Source: an uncultured Eubacterium sp.
GTDB lineage: Bacteria > Bacillota > Clostridia > Lachnospirales > Lachnospiraceae
Length of the DNA: 18,138 nucleotides
Direction of reading: 5' to 3'
NCBI GenBank assembly: GCA_937915825.1
Contig: CALGGT010000092.1
Location: 1-18,138, forward strand
Shown: positions 5,643-13,712 of the stretch, in pieces
Layout of the letters: every line of letters starts with the position of its first letter
Numbering within the stretch: the stretch's first letter is position 1
Translations under genes and position numbers: made by a program
Notes under the pieces: generated by a model
Seen by the model: the letters and a program-made list of their open reading frames with translations, nothing else
Databases searched by the model: none
What the model was told of the DNA's origin: nothing

Positions 5643-6158
5643 AGAAATCAAAGGAAGAGTTATAAACAATCAATCGCGTTCCTGTTATTATTATCCCTGT
5701 TTTTAGGGCTGGCAGGGGGATTTACCTCACAAACCGTTCTGGCAAGTACGCAGAAATCCGTCTGCAAGACCCTTTGTGGAAAGGCGCTGAAGGCAACGGG
5801 AGGAAGCAGCAAATTAAAATATTCTTCCGAGTCGACCCTTGACTTTGGCGGGCTTCCCCTATCCGCAGGTAAGAAAGTGGAAAGCATTAGTTATGTCTGC
5901 GATTCGAAGGAAGTGTACAGTCTTTGCGTGATGAAAGCAAAAAGCGCCAAGGATGCCAAAAAGCTTCTGAAGGCCATGAAAAAATACAAGAAATCCAATT
6001 GCAGCAGCAACTATTTAAGCGATTATTCCGCGGAGGAGAGAAAAGTCTTTCAGAATGCGATCTACGGGAAGAAAGGTTCTTATGTTTGGTATATCGCCAT
6101 GTCCGGGAACAAATCCAACAATATAAAAGGACAATCCGCTTTAAAAAAGGCAATTTAG
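5616..6158 (+). CDS. DUF4358-type exported protein
   Basis: This is a 180-residue protein with a hydrophobic N-terminal segment (about residues 19-41, ending near VLAS), giving either a cleaved signal or a membrane anchor. The body has the pattern I associate with DUF4358: LPLSAGKKVESISYVC (residues about 80-95), a strand-like SLCVMKAKSAKDAKKLLKAM, and a C-terminal SYVWYIAMSGNK. Its molecular function is unknown. Genes of this family are commonly found beside MBOAT and DHHW acyltransferase genes in Firmicutes, as here: the MBOAT gene starts 12 bp after its stop. A role in polysaccharide O-acetylation is therefore inferred from context. GGAGGAAG lies 3-6 bp before ATG 5616. The first nine codons are a threefold ATGAATGAT-like repeat (MNDMNVMND) with three possible ATG starts, all in frame. 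Confidence 0.75.
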   Translation: MNDMNVMNDRNQRKSYKQSIAFLLLLSLFLGLAGGFTSQTVLASTQKSVCKTLCGKALKATGGSSKLKYSSESTLDFGGLPLSAGKKVESISYVCDSKEVYSLCVMKAKSAKDAKKLLKAMKKYKKSNCSSNYLSDYSAEERKVFQNAIYGKKGSYVWYIAMSGNKSNNIKGQSALKKAI

Positions 6159-6170
6159 CAGGGGTTAGCA

Positions 6171-7583
6171 ATGGTTTTCAGTAGTTTACTATTTTTATTT
6201 CGTTTTTTGCCCGTCGTATTGGCGATCTATTACATCGCGCCTAAGAAATTCAGAAATCCGGTTTTATTTGCAAGTAGTTTGTTCTTTTACGCGTGGGGAG
6301 AACCGGTCTATGTGATCTTGATCCTATTCTCCTCCGTGCTGGACTACGTTTGCGGACGACTGATCGAATACTGTCGCACCAGGGGATATAACCGCAGAAA
6401 ACTTGCTTGTTTACTTTTGTCTGTTACGGTAAATCTTGGCTTGCTGGGTTTCTTTAAATACGCGGGTTTCTTTTTGCGGATCCTTCATCGCCTGACCGGA
6501 ATGGCGGTGCTGGAACTTTCTGTTGCCTTGCCCATTGGAATCTCCTTTTACACGTTTCAGACCATGTCTTACACCATCGATGTATACAGGGATAAGACGC
6601 CGGTTCAGAAAAACTTTATTGACTTTGGAACCTATGTTTCCCTATTTCCTCAGTTGATCGCGGGTCCCATTGTTCGTTATCGGGATATTGCGACCCAGCT
6701 TCGCACTAGAATGGAGTCTTTGGAGCATTTTAGCGCGGGGATCACCCGTTTCATCCTTGGACTGGGAAAGAAGGTTTTGATCGCCAACCAGATTGGTGCG
6801 CTTTGGAAGGAAATTGCCGCCATGAACCAGGGAAAGCTTACCGTCGCCACGGCGTGGCTGGGGGTATGCGCCTTTACGTTCCAGATCTACTTTGATTTCT
6901 CCGGCTATTCGGATATGGCCCTGGGACTTGGAAAAATGTTTGGCTTTGATTTTCCGGAGAATTTTGATTATCCCTATATTTCCAAAAGCATCACGGAATT
7001 TTGGAGAAGATGGCATATTTCCCTTGGCACGTGGTTCAGGGACTATGTCTATATCCCCTTAGGCGGCAATCGAAAAGGGATGAAACGACAGATCTTAAAT
7101 ATTTGTGTAGTATGGTTTTTAACCGGTCTCTGGCATGGAGCATCGGTGAATTTTGTTTTATGGGGCGTATATTATGGTATTTTATTGATCCTGGAAAAAA
7201 TACTATGGAAGCCCCTGGTGGAAAAACTTCCCGCCTTTTTCCGACATCTTTACACCATGTTTTTTGTTATGGTGGGTTGGAGTATTTTCTCCTGGAATGA
7301 TATGAAAAACTGGCATGTATATACCAGAGCTATGTTTGGAATAGGGGATTTTCCGATCGCAAACAGTCAGACCATGTACTTGCTTTCTACCAACATGGTT
7401 TTGTTGGTGATCGCAGTGATCGGATGTTCTCCCCTGATCAAGAAACTATCCTCCAAGGTGCTTCCGAATCACAGCGTGGGAAGGGAGATTGCCAAGATGG
7501 TCTATCTGGTGTTGATCTTTACGGCGTGCATGGCCTTTTTGATCAATGATTCCTATAATCCATTCTTGTATTTCCGCTTTTAA
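6171..7583 (+). CDS. MBOAT family O-acyltransferase (AlgI-like)
   Basis: This 470-residue polytopic membrane protein is of the usual length for AlgI/PatA/DltB-type acyltransferases. These proteins pass an acyl group, usually acetyl, from a cytoplasmic donor to an extracytoplasmic partner that modifies a polysaccharide. The start MVFSSLLFLFRFLPVVLAIYYIAP is a typical family N-terminus. The family core is visible: GISFYTFQTMSYTIDVYR, PQLIAGPIVRY, FDFSGYSDMALGLGKMFGF, FWRRWHISLGTWFRDYVYIPLGGNR with His282, and LTGLWHGASVNFVLWGVYYG with the invariant His322. It lies 12 bp after the DUF4358 gene with a weak GCAGGGG site, suggesting translational coupling, and is followed by the DHHW gene. The acetylated polymer cannot be identified here. 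Confidence 0.93.
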   Translation: MVFSSLLFLFRFLPVVLAIYYIAPKKFRNPVLFASSLFFYAWGEPVYVILILFSSVLDYVCGRLIEYCRTRGYNRRKLACLLLSVTVNLGLLGFFKYAGFFLRILHRLTGMAVLELSVALPIGISFYTFQTMSYTIDVYRDKTPVQKNFIDFGTYVSLFPQLIAGPIVRYRDIATQLRTRMESLEHFSAGITRFILGLGKKVLIANQIGALWKEIAAMNQGKLTVATAWLGVCAFTFQIYFDFSGYSDMALGLGKMFGFDFPENFDYPYISKSITEFWRRWHISLGTWFRDYVYIPLGGNRKGMKRQILNICVVWFLTGLWHGASVNFVLWGVYYGILLILEKILWKPLVEKLPAFFRHLYTMFFVMVGWSIFSWNDMKNWHVYTRAMFGIGDFPIANSQTMYLLSTNMVLLVIAVIGCSPLIKKLSSKVLPNHSVGREIAKMVYLVLIFTACMAFLINDSYNPFLYFRF

Positions 7584-7613
7584 CAGATGCAAGATCCCTT
7601 TGAATGGCTGGAA

Positions 7614-7657
7614 TCTTTATCGCATTCAATCGCTGAGGTCTTTATCGCATTCAATCG
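7614..7657 (+). repeat. Direct repeat, 25-bp period (2 copies)
   Basis: TCTTTATCGCATTCAATCG occurs at 7614-7632 and 7639-7657. It lies in the 119-bp gap between the MBOAT and DHHW genes. The sequence is unrelated to the other intergenic repeats of the window. Confidence 0.9.
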
Positions 7658-7702
7658 GTGGAATATTGCCCGAAATCTTATTATTTATCCGGAGGTGTAA
7701 GC

Positions 7703-8914
7703 GTGAAAAAAATCTATATCTTTAAAATTGTATTATTTTGCATTCTTTTATGTGCCGGCACGCTTTCCACCGTGATCGGTCAGAATCAAACGGTGTCGGA
7801 TCGGGAGAACCGGGAATTGGTCAACAGACCGGCCTGGAAGGTTCACAAGATCCTGAAGGGCACCTATCAGAAAAAATATGAAAAATTCATCAATGACCAT
7901 TTTGCCAAGAGGGATCAGTGGGTATCTCTTGCAACCAGAATGCAGACCGCCATGGGGAAGAAGGAGATCAACGGGGTTTATTTTGGGAAGGATCATTATT
8001 TGTTGGAAAAATATCAAAAATCTGACTTTGATTTTGAACAGGTGAACGAGAATGTTGAGATCTTATCGGATTTTCTGGATCAGGCGGTGGATGAATATGG
8101 AACGGAGCATGTTACCTGTATGATGGTTCCTTCCAAAACAACGACTCTGTCCCAGAATCTTCCGAAATACGCAAGTCAATACGATCCCCAAAAGATCTTG
8201 AAAAAACTAAGAAAGAAGACGGAAGCTTCCGAGACGATCCTGGATCTGACCCAGGAAATGAAGGAACATAAGGACGAATATATTTATTATCGGACCGATC
8301 ATCATTGGACAACCCTGGGCGCCTATTATGCCTATCATAAATGGGCCGAGGAACGAGGGCAGGCAACCGCCTATTCCAGGGAACATTATCAAAGAGAGAC
8401 GGTATATCAGGATTTTTACGGCACAACCTACAATAAGGTATTGGCAGGCGGCAGGAAGGATCAGGTGGAATTGTTTCACAACGAGGGGGACAGATCCGTG
8501 CATGTATCCATGGACGATGGCGATGTAACGGCGGATACTATGTATTTCCCGGAGGCGGCGGAGCAGGGATTTAACCGCTATCAGATCTTTTTCTCGAAAA
8601 ATACGTTCCAGGTGGACGTTACCACCCGGAAGAAGAAGGGTCGGACGTTATTGTTGATCAAGGATTCCTTCGCCAATTGTTTTGTGCCATTTTTGACGGA
8701 AGATTATGATCGTGTGATCATGATCGATTATCGCTATGGGAAACGTTCCATGGGATCCATCCTGGATGAGTACGAAGACATTACGGATGTTTTAGTGCTG
8801 TTTAACGTTGAAAAGTTTATGCAGAATACAAAACTCGGGAAAATGGCAGATTTCAGACGCCAAAAATCCAAGGATGAGGAAATGGAAGAATTCCGAATGG
8901 AAGATTTCTTATAA
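7703..8914 (+). CDS. DHHW/SGNH acyltransferase partner (AlgX/AlgJ-like)
   Basis: This 403-residue protein is anchored or exported by one N-terminal hydrophobic segment (about residues 3-27) and is predicted to act outside the membrane. Family hallmarks: an early SDRENRELVNRPAW motif (about 35-48), FINDHFAKRDQW, the name-giving TDHHWTTLGAYYAY with Asp199 and His201, and a late Ser block, LLIKDSFANCFVPFL, with Ser322. The order Asp/His first and Ser later matches AlgX/AlgJ-type O-acetyltransferases. I chose GTG 7703 because GGAGGTG (7691-7697) is ideally spaced and the signal segment begins there; an in-frame upstream codon at 7658 falls in the repeat region. It probably accepts acetyl groups from the MBOAT protein and transfers them to a surface polysaccharide. 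Confidence 0.9.
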   Translation: MKKIYIFKIVLFCILLCAGTLSTVIGQNQTVSDRENRELVNRPAWKVHKILKGTYQKKYEKFINDHFAKRDQWVSLATRMQTAMGKKEINGVYFGKDHYLLEKYQKSDFDFEQVNENVEILSDFLDQAVDEYGTEHVTCMMVPSKTTTLSQNLPKYASQYDPQKILKKLRKKTEASETILDLTQEMKEHKDEYIYYRTDHHWTTLGAYYAYHKWAEERGQATAYSREHYQRETVYQDFYGTTYNKVLAGGRKDQVELFHNEGDRSVHVSMDDGDVTADTMYFPEAAEQGFNRYQIFFSKNTFQVDVTTRKKKGRTLLLIKDSFANCFVPFLTEDYDRVIMIDYRYGKRSMGSILDEYEDITDVLVLFNVEKFMQNTKLGKMADFRRQKSKDEEMEEFRMEDFL

Positions 8915-8969
8915 AAATTTCAAAAAGTAACGGTAAATAAAAAGAGAATCGAAGGAGAAAAATAGATCG

Positions 8970-10085
8970 ATGAAGGAGATTCAAACTGAGAAAATACAGG
9001 CGTATCTGGAGGAGCTGGTAAAGAAGGAACATGTTCCCTCCGTGGATCTTCTGATCCAAAGGGATCATCAGGAACTGTTCCGCTATACAACCGGAAAGGG
9101 CGTAACCGAACATACCAAATATCTTATGTTTTCCATGACAAAGATTCAGACCATGACCTGTATGATGCAGTTGTTAGAGAAGAATCAGATTTCTTTGGAA
9201 GATGAGGTGGGAGATTATCTGCCGGCATACCGGAATCTTATGAAAGAGACGGAGGACGGAAAGGTGGTTCCCATTGAGGAACCCTTGAAAATATGGCATT
9301 TACTGTCCATGCAATCCGGACTGGATTACGATCTGGAGCGCCCGGGGATTCTTCGGGTGTTGAAGGAGAAAGGGGCGTCGGCTACCACCAGAGACCTTGT
9401 GGATGCCTTTGTGGAAAGCCCGTTAAAATTTCAGCCGGGGACTCATTTTTGCTACAGTCTGAGCCACGATGTGGCGGCAGCGGTTCTGGAGGTTGTGACG
9501 GGGGTATCCTTTTCGGAATATTTAAAAAAGAATATCTGGGAACCGTTGGAAATGGAGAATACGTTTTTCGCAAAGCCTGAAAATGACGGGGTTGCGGACC
9601 TGGCACAGCAATACATGGTGAATGAGCAAGGAAAGATCGTCCCCATGGAACAAACTTGTAATTATCAGTTGTCGGAACGGTATGAAAGCGGTGGAGCCGG
9701 CCTGATCAGCTGTACGGCCGATTATGGGAAGATCGCGGATACTTTGGCTTGTGGCGGGGTTTCCGCCAAAGGGGTTCGGATCTTACAATCCGATACGGTG
9801 GAACGCATCAAAAAGAATCGTTTGGGACCGGATTCCCTGGTGGATCTGGCCAATACCATGGGACGAAAAGGCTATGGTTACGGTTGTGGGATGCAGGTTC
9901 TGATGAATCCGGAAATGATCGGTGCCAAGGCGCCGGCCGGTGTATTTGGTTGGGATGGCGCGGCGGGCAGTTGTACGATCATGGATACCAAGACGAAGAC
10001 CAGCCTGGTTTATGTACAACACGTAAGAAATATGGGATATTCCTACGATGTGATCCATCCCACGTTGCGAGATATGGTTTTTTAA
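8970..10085 (+). CDS. Serine hydrolase, beta-lactamase/EstB family
   Basis: This 371-residue enzyme has the class C beta-lactamase/penicillin-binding fold. Visible motifs are SMTK (Ser55 nucleophile, Lys58), YSLSHD with Tyr162 as the second-site tyrosine, and GWDGAAGS near residue 330 in place of the KTG box. That W-x-G variant is usual in esterases of this family rather than true beta-lactamases. No signal peptide is present, which points to a cytoplasmic esterase or amidase; the substrate is unknown. An AAGGAG site lies 12 bp upstream of the ATG, slightly far. It starts 55 bp after the DHHW gene and could be on the same transcript, but a functional link to acetylation is only suggestive. 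The C-terminal stop codon is part of a tandem repeat that fills the next gap. Confidence 0.87.
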   Translation: MKEIQTEKIQAYLEELVKKEHVPSVDLLIQRDHQELFRYTTGKGVTEHTKYLMFSMTKIQTMTCMMQLLEKNQISLEDEVGDYLPAYRNLMKETEDGKVVPIEEPLKIWHLLSMQSGLDYDLERPGILRVLKEKGASATTRDLVDAFVESPLKFQPGTHFCYSLSHDVAAAVLEVVTGVSFSEYLKKNIWEPLEMENTFFAKPENDGVADLAQQYMVNEQGKIVPMEQTCNYQLSERYESGGAGLISCTADYGKIADTLACGGVSAKGVRILQSDTVERIKKNRLGPDSLVDLANTMGRKGYGYGCGMQVLMNPEMIGAKAPAGVFGWDGAAGSCTIMDTKTKTSLVYVQHVRNMGYSYDVIHPTLRDMVF

Positions 10086-10147
10086 GGAGAGATGTTTTTT
10101 TAGGAAAGATGGTTTTTAAGGAAAGATGGTCTTTTAAGGAAAGGTGA
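10078..10147 (+). repeat. 17-19-bp tandem repeat including a stop codon
   Basis: There are four units, at about 10078-10094, 10095-10112, 10113-10131 and 10132-10147. The consensus is TTTTTAAGGAAAGATGG. The first unit contains the TAA of the serine hydrolase. Later units repeat a TAA or TAG, an AAGGA and an ATG or GTG, so a stop and ribosome-binding-site module has been copied. The last copy lies directly before the site (GAAGGTGA) used by the aldo/keto reductase. Confidence 0.8.
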
Positions 10148-10160
10148 AGGTGACAGCAAG

Positions 10161-10979
10161 ATGAGAACCGTGACATTGAACAATGGGGTTAACATTCCGA
10201 TGATCGGATTGGGGGTATTTCGAACCCCGGATGGTGAGACAGCTGCTAACTGCGTTCGTTGGGCGCTGGAGACCGGATATGGTCACATTGACACAGCCGC
10301 TTTGTACGACAATGAAACCGGCGTTGGCATGGGGATGAAAGAAAGCGGATTGAAGAGAGAGGAGATCTTTTTAACCACCAAGGTCTGGAACGATGATATC
10401 CGCGCGGGAAAGACCCGAGAGGCTTTTGAAGCCAGCTTGAAGAGACTGGATGTGGATTATGTGGATCTCTATCTGATCCATTGGCCGGCGGATGGTTTTG
10501 AACAGGCATGGAAGGAAATGGAACGTCTCTATGAGGAAGGAATGATCCGTGCCATTGGTGTCAGCAATTTCAATCCTCATCATATTGAACGGATCGACGC
10601 CATTGGAAATGTGGAGCCGGCGGTGAATCAAATCGAGTCCAATCCCTATTTTCAGAATCAGGATGTGATCGATTACTGTCTGCAGCGGGGGATCTATGTG
10701 GAAGCATGGAGTCCTTTGGGAGGTGCCGGCGGAGACATTCGAGTGGATGCCACGTTAACGGAAATTGGGGGAAAATACGGAAAATCCCCGGTACAGGTGA
10801 TTGTCCGCTGGAACTTGCAGCGCGGCGTGATCGTTCTTCCCAAATCTGCCCATAAAGAACGGATTGAAGCAAACTTTGATGTGGAAGATTTTACGCTGAC
10901 AGAGGAAGAAATGCGAAAGATCCGAAATCTGGATCAGAACATGAGAACCGGTGCGGATCCGGAGAATTTCCCTTTTTAA
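10161..10979 (+). CDS. Aldo/keto reductase
   Basis: This 272-residue NADPH-dependent oxidoreductase has the (beta/alpha)8 aldo/keto reductase fold and reduces aldehydes or ketones to alcohols in the cytoplasm. The catalytic tetrad is complete: Asp44 (HIDTA), Tyr49 (ALYDNE), Lys74 (TTKVW) and His107 (LIHWP). Other family signatures are AIGVSNFNPHHIE, the NQIESNPYFQ strand, EAWSPLGG, and the cofactor-binding VLPKSAHKERIEANFDVEDFTLTEEEM. The layout resembles the prokaryotic 2,5-diketo-gluconate reductase/prostaglandin-F-synthase branch; the true substrate is unknown. The ATG has GAAGGTGA 7 bp upstream. It is flanked on both sides by tandem-repeat arrays. Confidence 0.94.
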   Translation: MRTVTLNNGVNIPMIGLGVFRTPDGETAANCVRWALETGYGHIDTAALYDNETGVGMGMKESGLKREEIFLTTKVWNDDIRAGKTREAFEASLKRLDVDYVDLYLIHWPADGFEQAWKEMERLYEEGMIRAIGVSNFNPHHIERIDAIGNVEPAVNQIESNPYFQNQDVIDYCLQRGIYVEAWSPLGGAGGDIRVDATLTEIGGKYGKSPVQVIVRWNLQRGVIVLPKSAHKERIEANFDVEDFTLTEEEMRKIRNLDQNMRTGADPENFPF

Positions 10980-10986
10980 AAAAATC

Positions 10987-11138
10987 AAAAGAAATCCAGA
11001 ATAAGATTAAAAGAGATCCGGGATAAGATTCAGAGAGATTCAGGATAAGACTCAGAGAAAACCAGGGGAAGATCAAAGGAAATCCGGGATAAGATTCGAG
11101 AAATCCTGGAAAAGATGATCAGAACCCGGGAAAAGTGA
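10987..11138 (+). repeat. 21-22-bp iteron-like array, seven units, upstream of ldh
   Basis: Units start at 10987, 11009, 11031, 11053, 11075, 11097 and 11118. The first five are exactly 22 bp and the last two 21 bp. The approximate consensus is AAAGAGATCCGGGATAAGAT, with CCGGGATAAGAT best kept. The array fills almost the whole 175-bp gap between the aldo/keto reductase and L-lactate dehydrogenase genes. A 22-bp period is close to two helical turns, so equivalent bases face the same side. There are no spacers, so it is not CRISPR. Confidence 0.88.
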
Positions 11139-11154
11139 AAGATTGGAGGATGTT

Positions 11155-12099
11155 ATGTTAAATAATCGTAAAGTTGCAATTGTAGGATGTGGTTTTGTAG
11201 GTTCTTCTACGGCGTTTGCGCTTATGCAAAGTGGGATTTTTTCTGAAATTGCCCTGATTGACGTAGATAAGAATCGAGCAGAAGGGGAGGCGCTGGATAT
11301 TTCCCATGGTGTTCCTTTTGCCGGCCAGGTTAAGGTTTATGCGGCGGCGTATGAAGAGGTACTGGATGCGGCGATTGTGATCATCACGGCGGGAGCGGCT
11401 CAAAAACCGGGAGAAACCCGTTTGGATCTGGTGAATAAGAACGTGGCGATTTTCAAAAGCATCATTCCGGAATTATCTTCGAGAAATTACCAGGGGACGC
11501 TGTTGATCGTTTCCAACCCGGTGGATATTTTGACCTACGCGGCTTTGAAAATATCCGGTTTCCCGGAAAACCGGGTGATCGGTTCGGGAACGGTGCTGGA
11601 TACGGCAAGACTTAAGACGAAGTTAGGGGAGCATCTTCAGGTAGACAGTCGAAGCGTGCATACGTTTATTATTGGGGAACATGGGGATAGCGAGATTGCG
11701 GCTTGGAGCAGCGCCAATGTATCCGGAATTCCCTTAAATGACTTTTGTGAAATGCGTGGGCATTTTGAGCATCAGAAGGCCATGCGGGAAATTGCGGAAA
11801 AGGTGAAAAACAGCGCCTATGAGATCATTGAGAAGAAGAATGCGACGTACTACGGCATTGCGATGGCGCTAACCAGAATCTGTCGGTCCATTATTATGAA
11901 TGAACACTCAATTCTACCGGTGTCGTCTTATATCGAGGATCAATACGGAGTGAAGGATCTATGCTTAAGTTTGCCTGCGATTGTGGGAAAAGATGGCGTG
12001 GAGACGTTGGCACCCATTGAGCTTTCCGCGGAAGAGCAGGGGAAATTGGCAGAGTCTGCCAAAGTGTTAAAGGAAATCGCAAGTCAGCTGGATCTTTAG
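11155..12099 (+). CDS. ldh: L-lactate dehydrogenase
   Basis: This 314-residue cytoplasmic enzyme reduces pyruvate to L-lactate with NADH, regenerating NAD+ during fermentation. The length is standard. Motifs: the NAD-binding GCGFVG (residues 11-16), Asp in IALIDVD, the specificity loop QKPGETRLDL with Gln83 (lactate rather than malate dehydrogenase) and Arg89, VSNPVDILTY, GSGTVLDTARLK, and IIGEHGDSE with catalytic His176. I chose ATG 11155, because TTGGAGGA (11143-11150) is the ribosome binding site; an upstream TTG lies inside that site. The 22-bp array just upstream is a candidate regulatory region. The stop codon lies in a 28-bp-period duplication. Confidence 0.95.
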   Translation: MLNNRKVAIVGCGFVGSSTAFALMQSGIFSEIALIDVDKNRAEGEALDISHGVPFAGQVKVYAAAYEEVLDAAIVIITAGAAQKPGETRLDLVNKNVAIFKSIIPELSSRNYQGTLLIVSNPVDILTYAALKISGFPENRVIGSGTVLDTARLKTKLGEHLQVDSRSVHTFIIGEHGDSEIAAWSSANVSGIPLNDFCEMRGHFEHQKAMREIAEKVKNSAYEIIEKKNATYYGIAMALTRICRSIIMNEHSILPVSSYIEDQYGVKDLCLSLPAIVGKDGVETLAPIELSAEEQGKLAESAKVLKEIASQLDL

Positions 12100-12132
12100 G
12101 AAAACCGTAAATCAGCTGGATCTTTAGGAAAA
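12084..12132 (+). repeat. 28-bp-period duplication of the ldh 3' end
   Basis: The 21-mer at 12084-12104 (TCAGCTGGATCTTTAGGAAA and one more A) recurs perfectly at 12112-12132. The first copy encodes the last residues QLDL and the TAG stop of ldh; the second is untranslated. The event copied the end of the gene into the intergenic space. Confidence 0.92.
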
Positions 12133-12212
12133 TACGCAGGATCACGAATGGAATCGGTTAGATATTAAATGGATGTTAAGGCTCGGTGGGGATCAAGAAG
12201 GACGGCAAGATT

Positions 12213-13169
12213 ATGGAAGACAGGAATCGGAACGATCAGAATACAGACGATAAAAATATGGATGGCAAGAAAAAAGCGTTGATCCTGGGGGGAAGTGGTG
12301 CTCTAAGCGGTGCCCTGGCCGAGCTTGCCAAAAAGGAATATGAAGTTTGGGCGGTAACCCGGGGTAATCGGCCATTACCCAAGGGGATTCACGGGATGAA
12401 AGCGGACCGGGATGATGAGGATCTGCAGCAGATCATACAAGCTCATATTTCTCAGGTAGATGTGGTCTTTGACTGCATTTGCATGAACGCAGAGCATGCA
12501 AACCGGGATTGGGAGATCTTTTCTCAGATGACCAATCGCCTGGTTGTGGTATCTACGGATTCGGTGTATGATCCAAGGTATAAGAGAACCCCCCAGGGAG
12601 AAGAGGGGGTATTTTTAGATATTTCCGATGAAAGCGTACGAGATTACGCAACGGAGAAAAGGCGGATGGAAGTTGCCTTTGAAAGGAAAATAAAGGAAGA
12701 GCCGAAGGGTTTGGCGGTTACCATATTTCGCCCCGGACATTTATATGGGAAGGGGTTGTTGTTAGGGTGTTACCCGGAAGAAAGCAGAAAGACCGATCTG
12801 GCAGAGAGGATGAAAGCCGGGGAAATATTACGTTTGGTGGCCGGTGGGATTTATCTGATCCATCCGGTCTATGTAAGAGATTTGGCGAAAACCATGTTGT
12901 CTTGTGTGGACAACGAGAGGACGTATCGCCGGATTTTTTGTATAGGAGGGCCGGAGGCCTTTGAAAATCGGCATTACTACCAGGTTTTGGCGGATTTATT
13001 GGGCGTGGAATTGAAGATTGAGGAAGTGGCTTTGGAAGGATATGTTGAGGCGCATCCGGAGTTTGCGGGACATTTGAATCACCGGATTTACGATTTGTCC
13101 GCCCTTCGGGAAACCGGGGTATGGATGCCAAATACTTCTCTGGAAGAAGGTTTGAAGGAGGTTTTGTAA
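12213..13169 (+). CDS. NAD-dependent epimerase/dehydratase-like (SDR) protein
   Basis: This is a roughly 318-residue Rossmann-fold protein of the extended/atypical SDR type. After a polar, Asn/Asp-rich N-terminal tail comes KALILGGSGALSGALAELA, the nucleotide-binding glycine motif. It is followed by EVWAVTRGNRPLP (strand 2 with an Arg that may favour NADP), DVVFDCICM, VVVSTDSVYD, DYATEKRRMEVAF (a Y-x3-K catalytic-type pair) and FRPGHLYGKG. The pattern recalls plant CSP41-like and sugar-nucleotide epimerase relatives; the substrate is unknown. The start is uncertain. ATG 12213 has AGAAGGA upstream, GTG 12186 would add nine residues, and ATG 12258 would give a compact N-terminus without a good site. 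It overlaps no gene but abuts the thioesterase gene with no gap. Confidence 0.85.
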   Translation: MEDRNRNDQNTDDKNMDGKKKALILGGSGALSGALAELAKKEYEVWAVTRGNRPLPKGIHGMKADRDDEDLQQIIQAHISQVDVVFDCICMNAEHANRDWEIFSQMTNRLVVVSTDSVYDPRYKRTPQGEEGVFLDISDESVRDYATEKRRMEVAFERKIKEEPKGLAVTIFRPGHLYGKGLLLGCYPEESRKTDLAERMKAGEILRLVAGGIYLIHPVYVRDLAKTMLSCVDNERTYRRIFCIGGPEAFENRHYYQVLADLLGVELKIEEVALEGYVEAHPEFAGHLNHRIYDLSALRETGVWMPNTSLEEGLKEVL

Positions 13170-13592
13170 GTGTATCAGCATCAGGTTCAATACTACGAGA
13201 CGGATCGCATGGGCATTACCCACCATTCCAATTATGTTCGCTGGATGGAAGAGGCCAGAGTTAGCTTTTTGGCGGAGCATCAGTATGGTTACGACCGCCT
13301 GGAGGAAGAGGGGATCGTGTCCCCGGTCTTATCGGTAAGTTGTGAATATAAGAAGACCACCACTTTTGCCCAGACCATTGATATTGCCGTGGAGGTAAAG
13401 TCCTTTAACGGGGTGAAGCTGGTTTTGGAATATGTAATGAAGCGAGAGGATGAAGTGGTTTGTGTGGGGGAATCCAGGCATTGCTTTTTGAATAAAGAAG
13501 GGCGTCCTTTGCGGATGAAGAAGGAATATCCGGCGTTTTATGAAATGTTAAAAAAAGAAGAAACATGTCGAGAGAATTCAGGCAATATCTGA
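13170..13592 (+). CDS. 4HBT hot-dog acyl-CoA thioesterase (YbgC-like)
   Basis: This 140-residue protein has the hot-dog fold and the length of the 4-hydroxybenzoyl-CoA/YbgC thioesterase family, which hydrolyses acyl-CoA or acyl-ACP thioesters. The N-terminal signature HQVQYYETDRMGITHHSNYVRWMEEAR contains the family Asp and the His-His-Ser-Asn-Tyr segment. Later strands are SVSCEYKKTTTFAQTIDIAV and ESRHCFLNKEGRP. Translation starts at GTG 13170, the base after the TAA of the upstream SDR gene, with AAGGAGG (13155-13161) inside that gene. The two proteins are therefore co-translated and probably work in the same pathway, which I cannot name. Confidence 0.9.
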   Translation: MYQHQVQYYETDRMGITHHSNYVRWMEEARVSFLAEHQYGYDRLEEEGIVSPVLSVSCEYKKTTTFAQTIDIAVEVKSFNGVKLVLEYVMKREDEVVCVGESRHCFLNKEGRPLRMKKEYPAFYEMLKKEETCRENSGNI

Positions 13593-13643
13593 AAACAACA
13601 ATCTTACGGGCATGGATTTTTGGTAAACTGGGATGAGAAGTAT

Positions 13644-13712
13644 CAAACAATGGACGGGGAACAATGGAGAAAAATATGTTAGAGATCAAAAACCAAACAA
13701 TGGATGAGGAAC
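13644..13712 (+). repeat. Imperfect direct repeat flanking the DUF3737 start
   Basis: CAAACAATGGACGGGGAAC (13644-13662) and CAAACAATGGATGAGGAAC (13694-13712) match at 17 of 19 bases with a 50-bp period. The second is coding (QTMDEE). A duplication of the gene's beginning into its leader is the simplest reading, and it leaves several candidate ATG codons. Confidence 0.7.

Noticed and set aside
10987..11138. CRISPR array
   Set aside because: The units are contiguous and degenerate, with no unique spacers and no cas genes nearby.
11143..11154. TTG 11143 as the start of ldh
   Set aside because: It lies within the TTGGAGGA ribosome binding site itself; ATG 11155 gives the normal ldh N-terminus.
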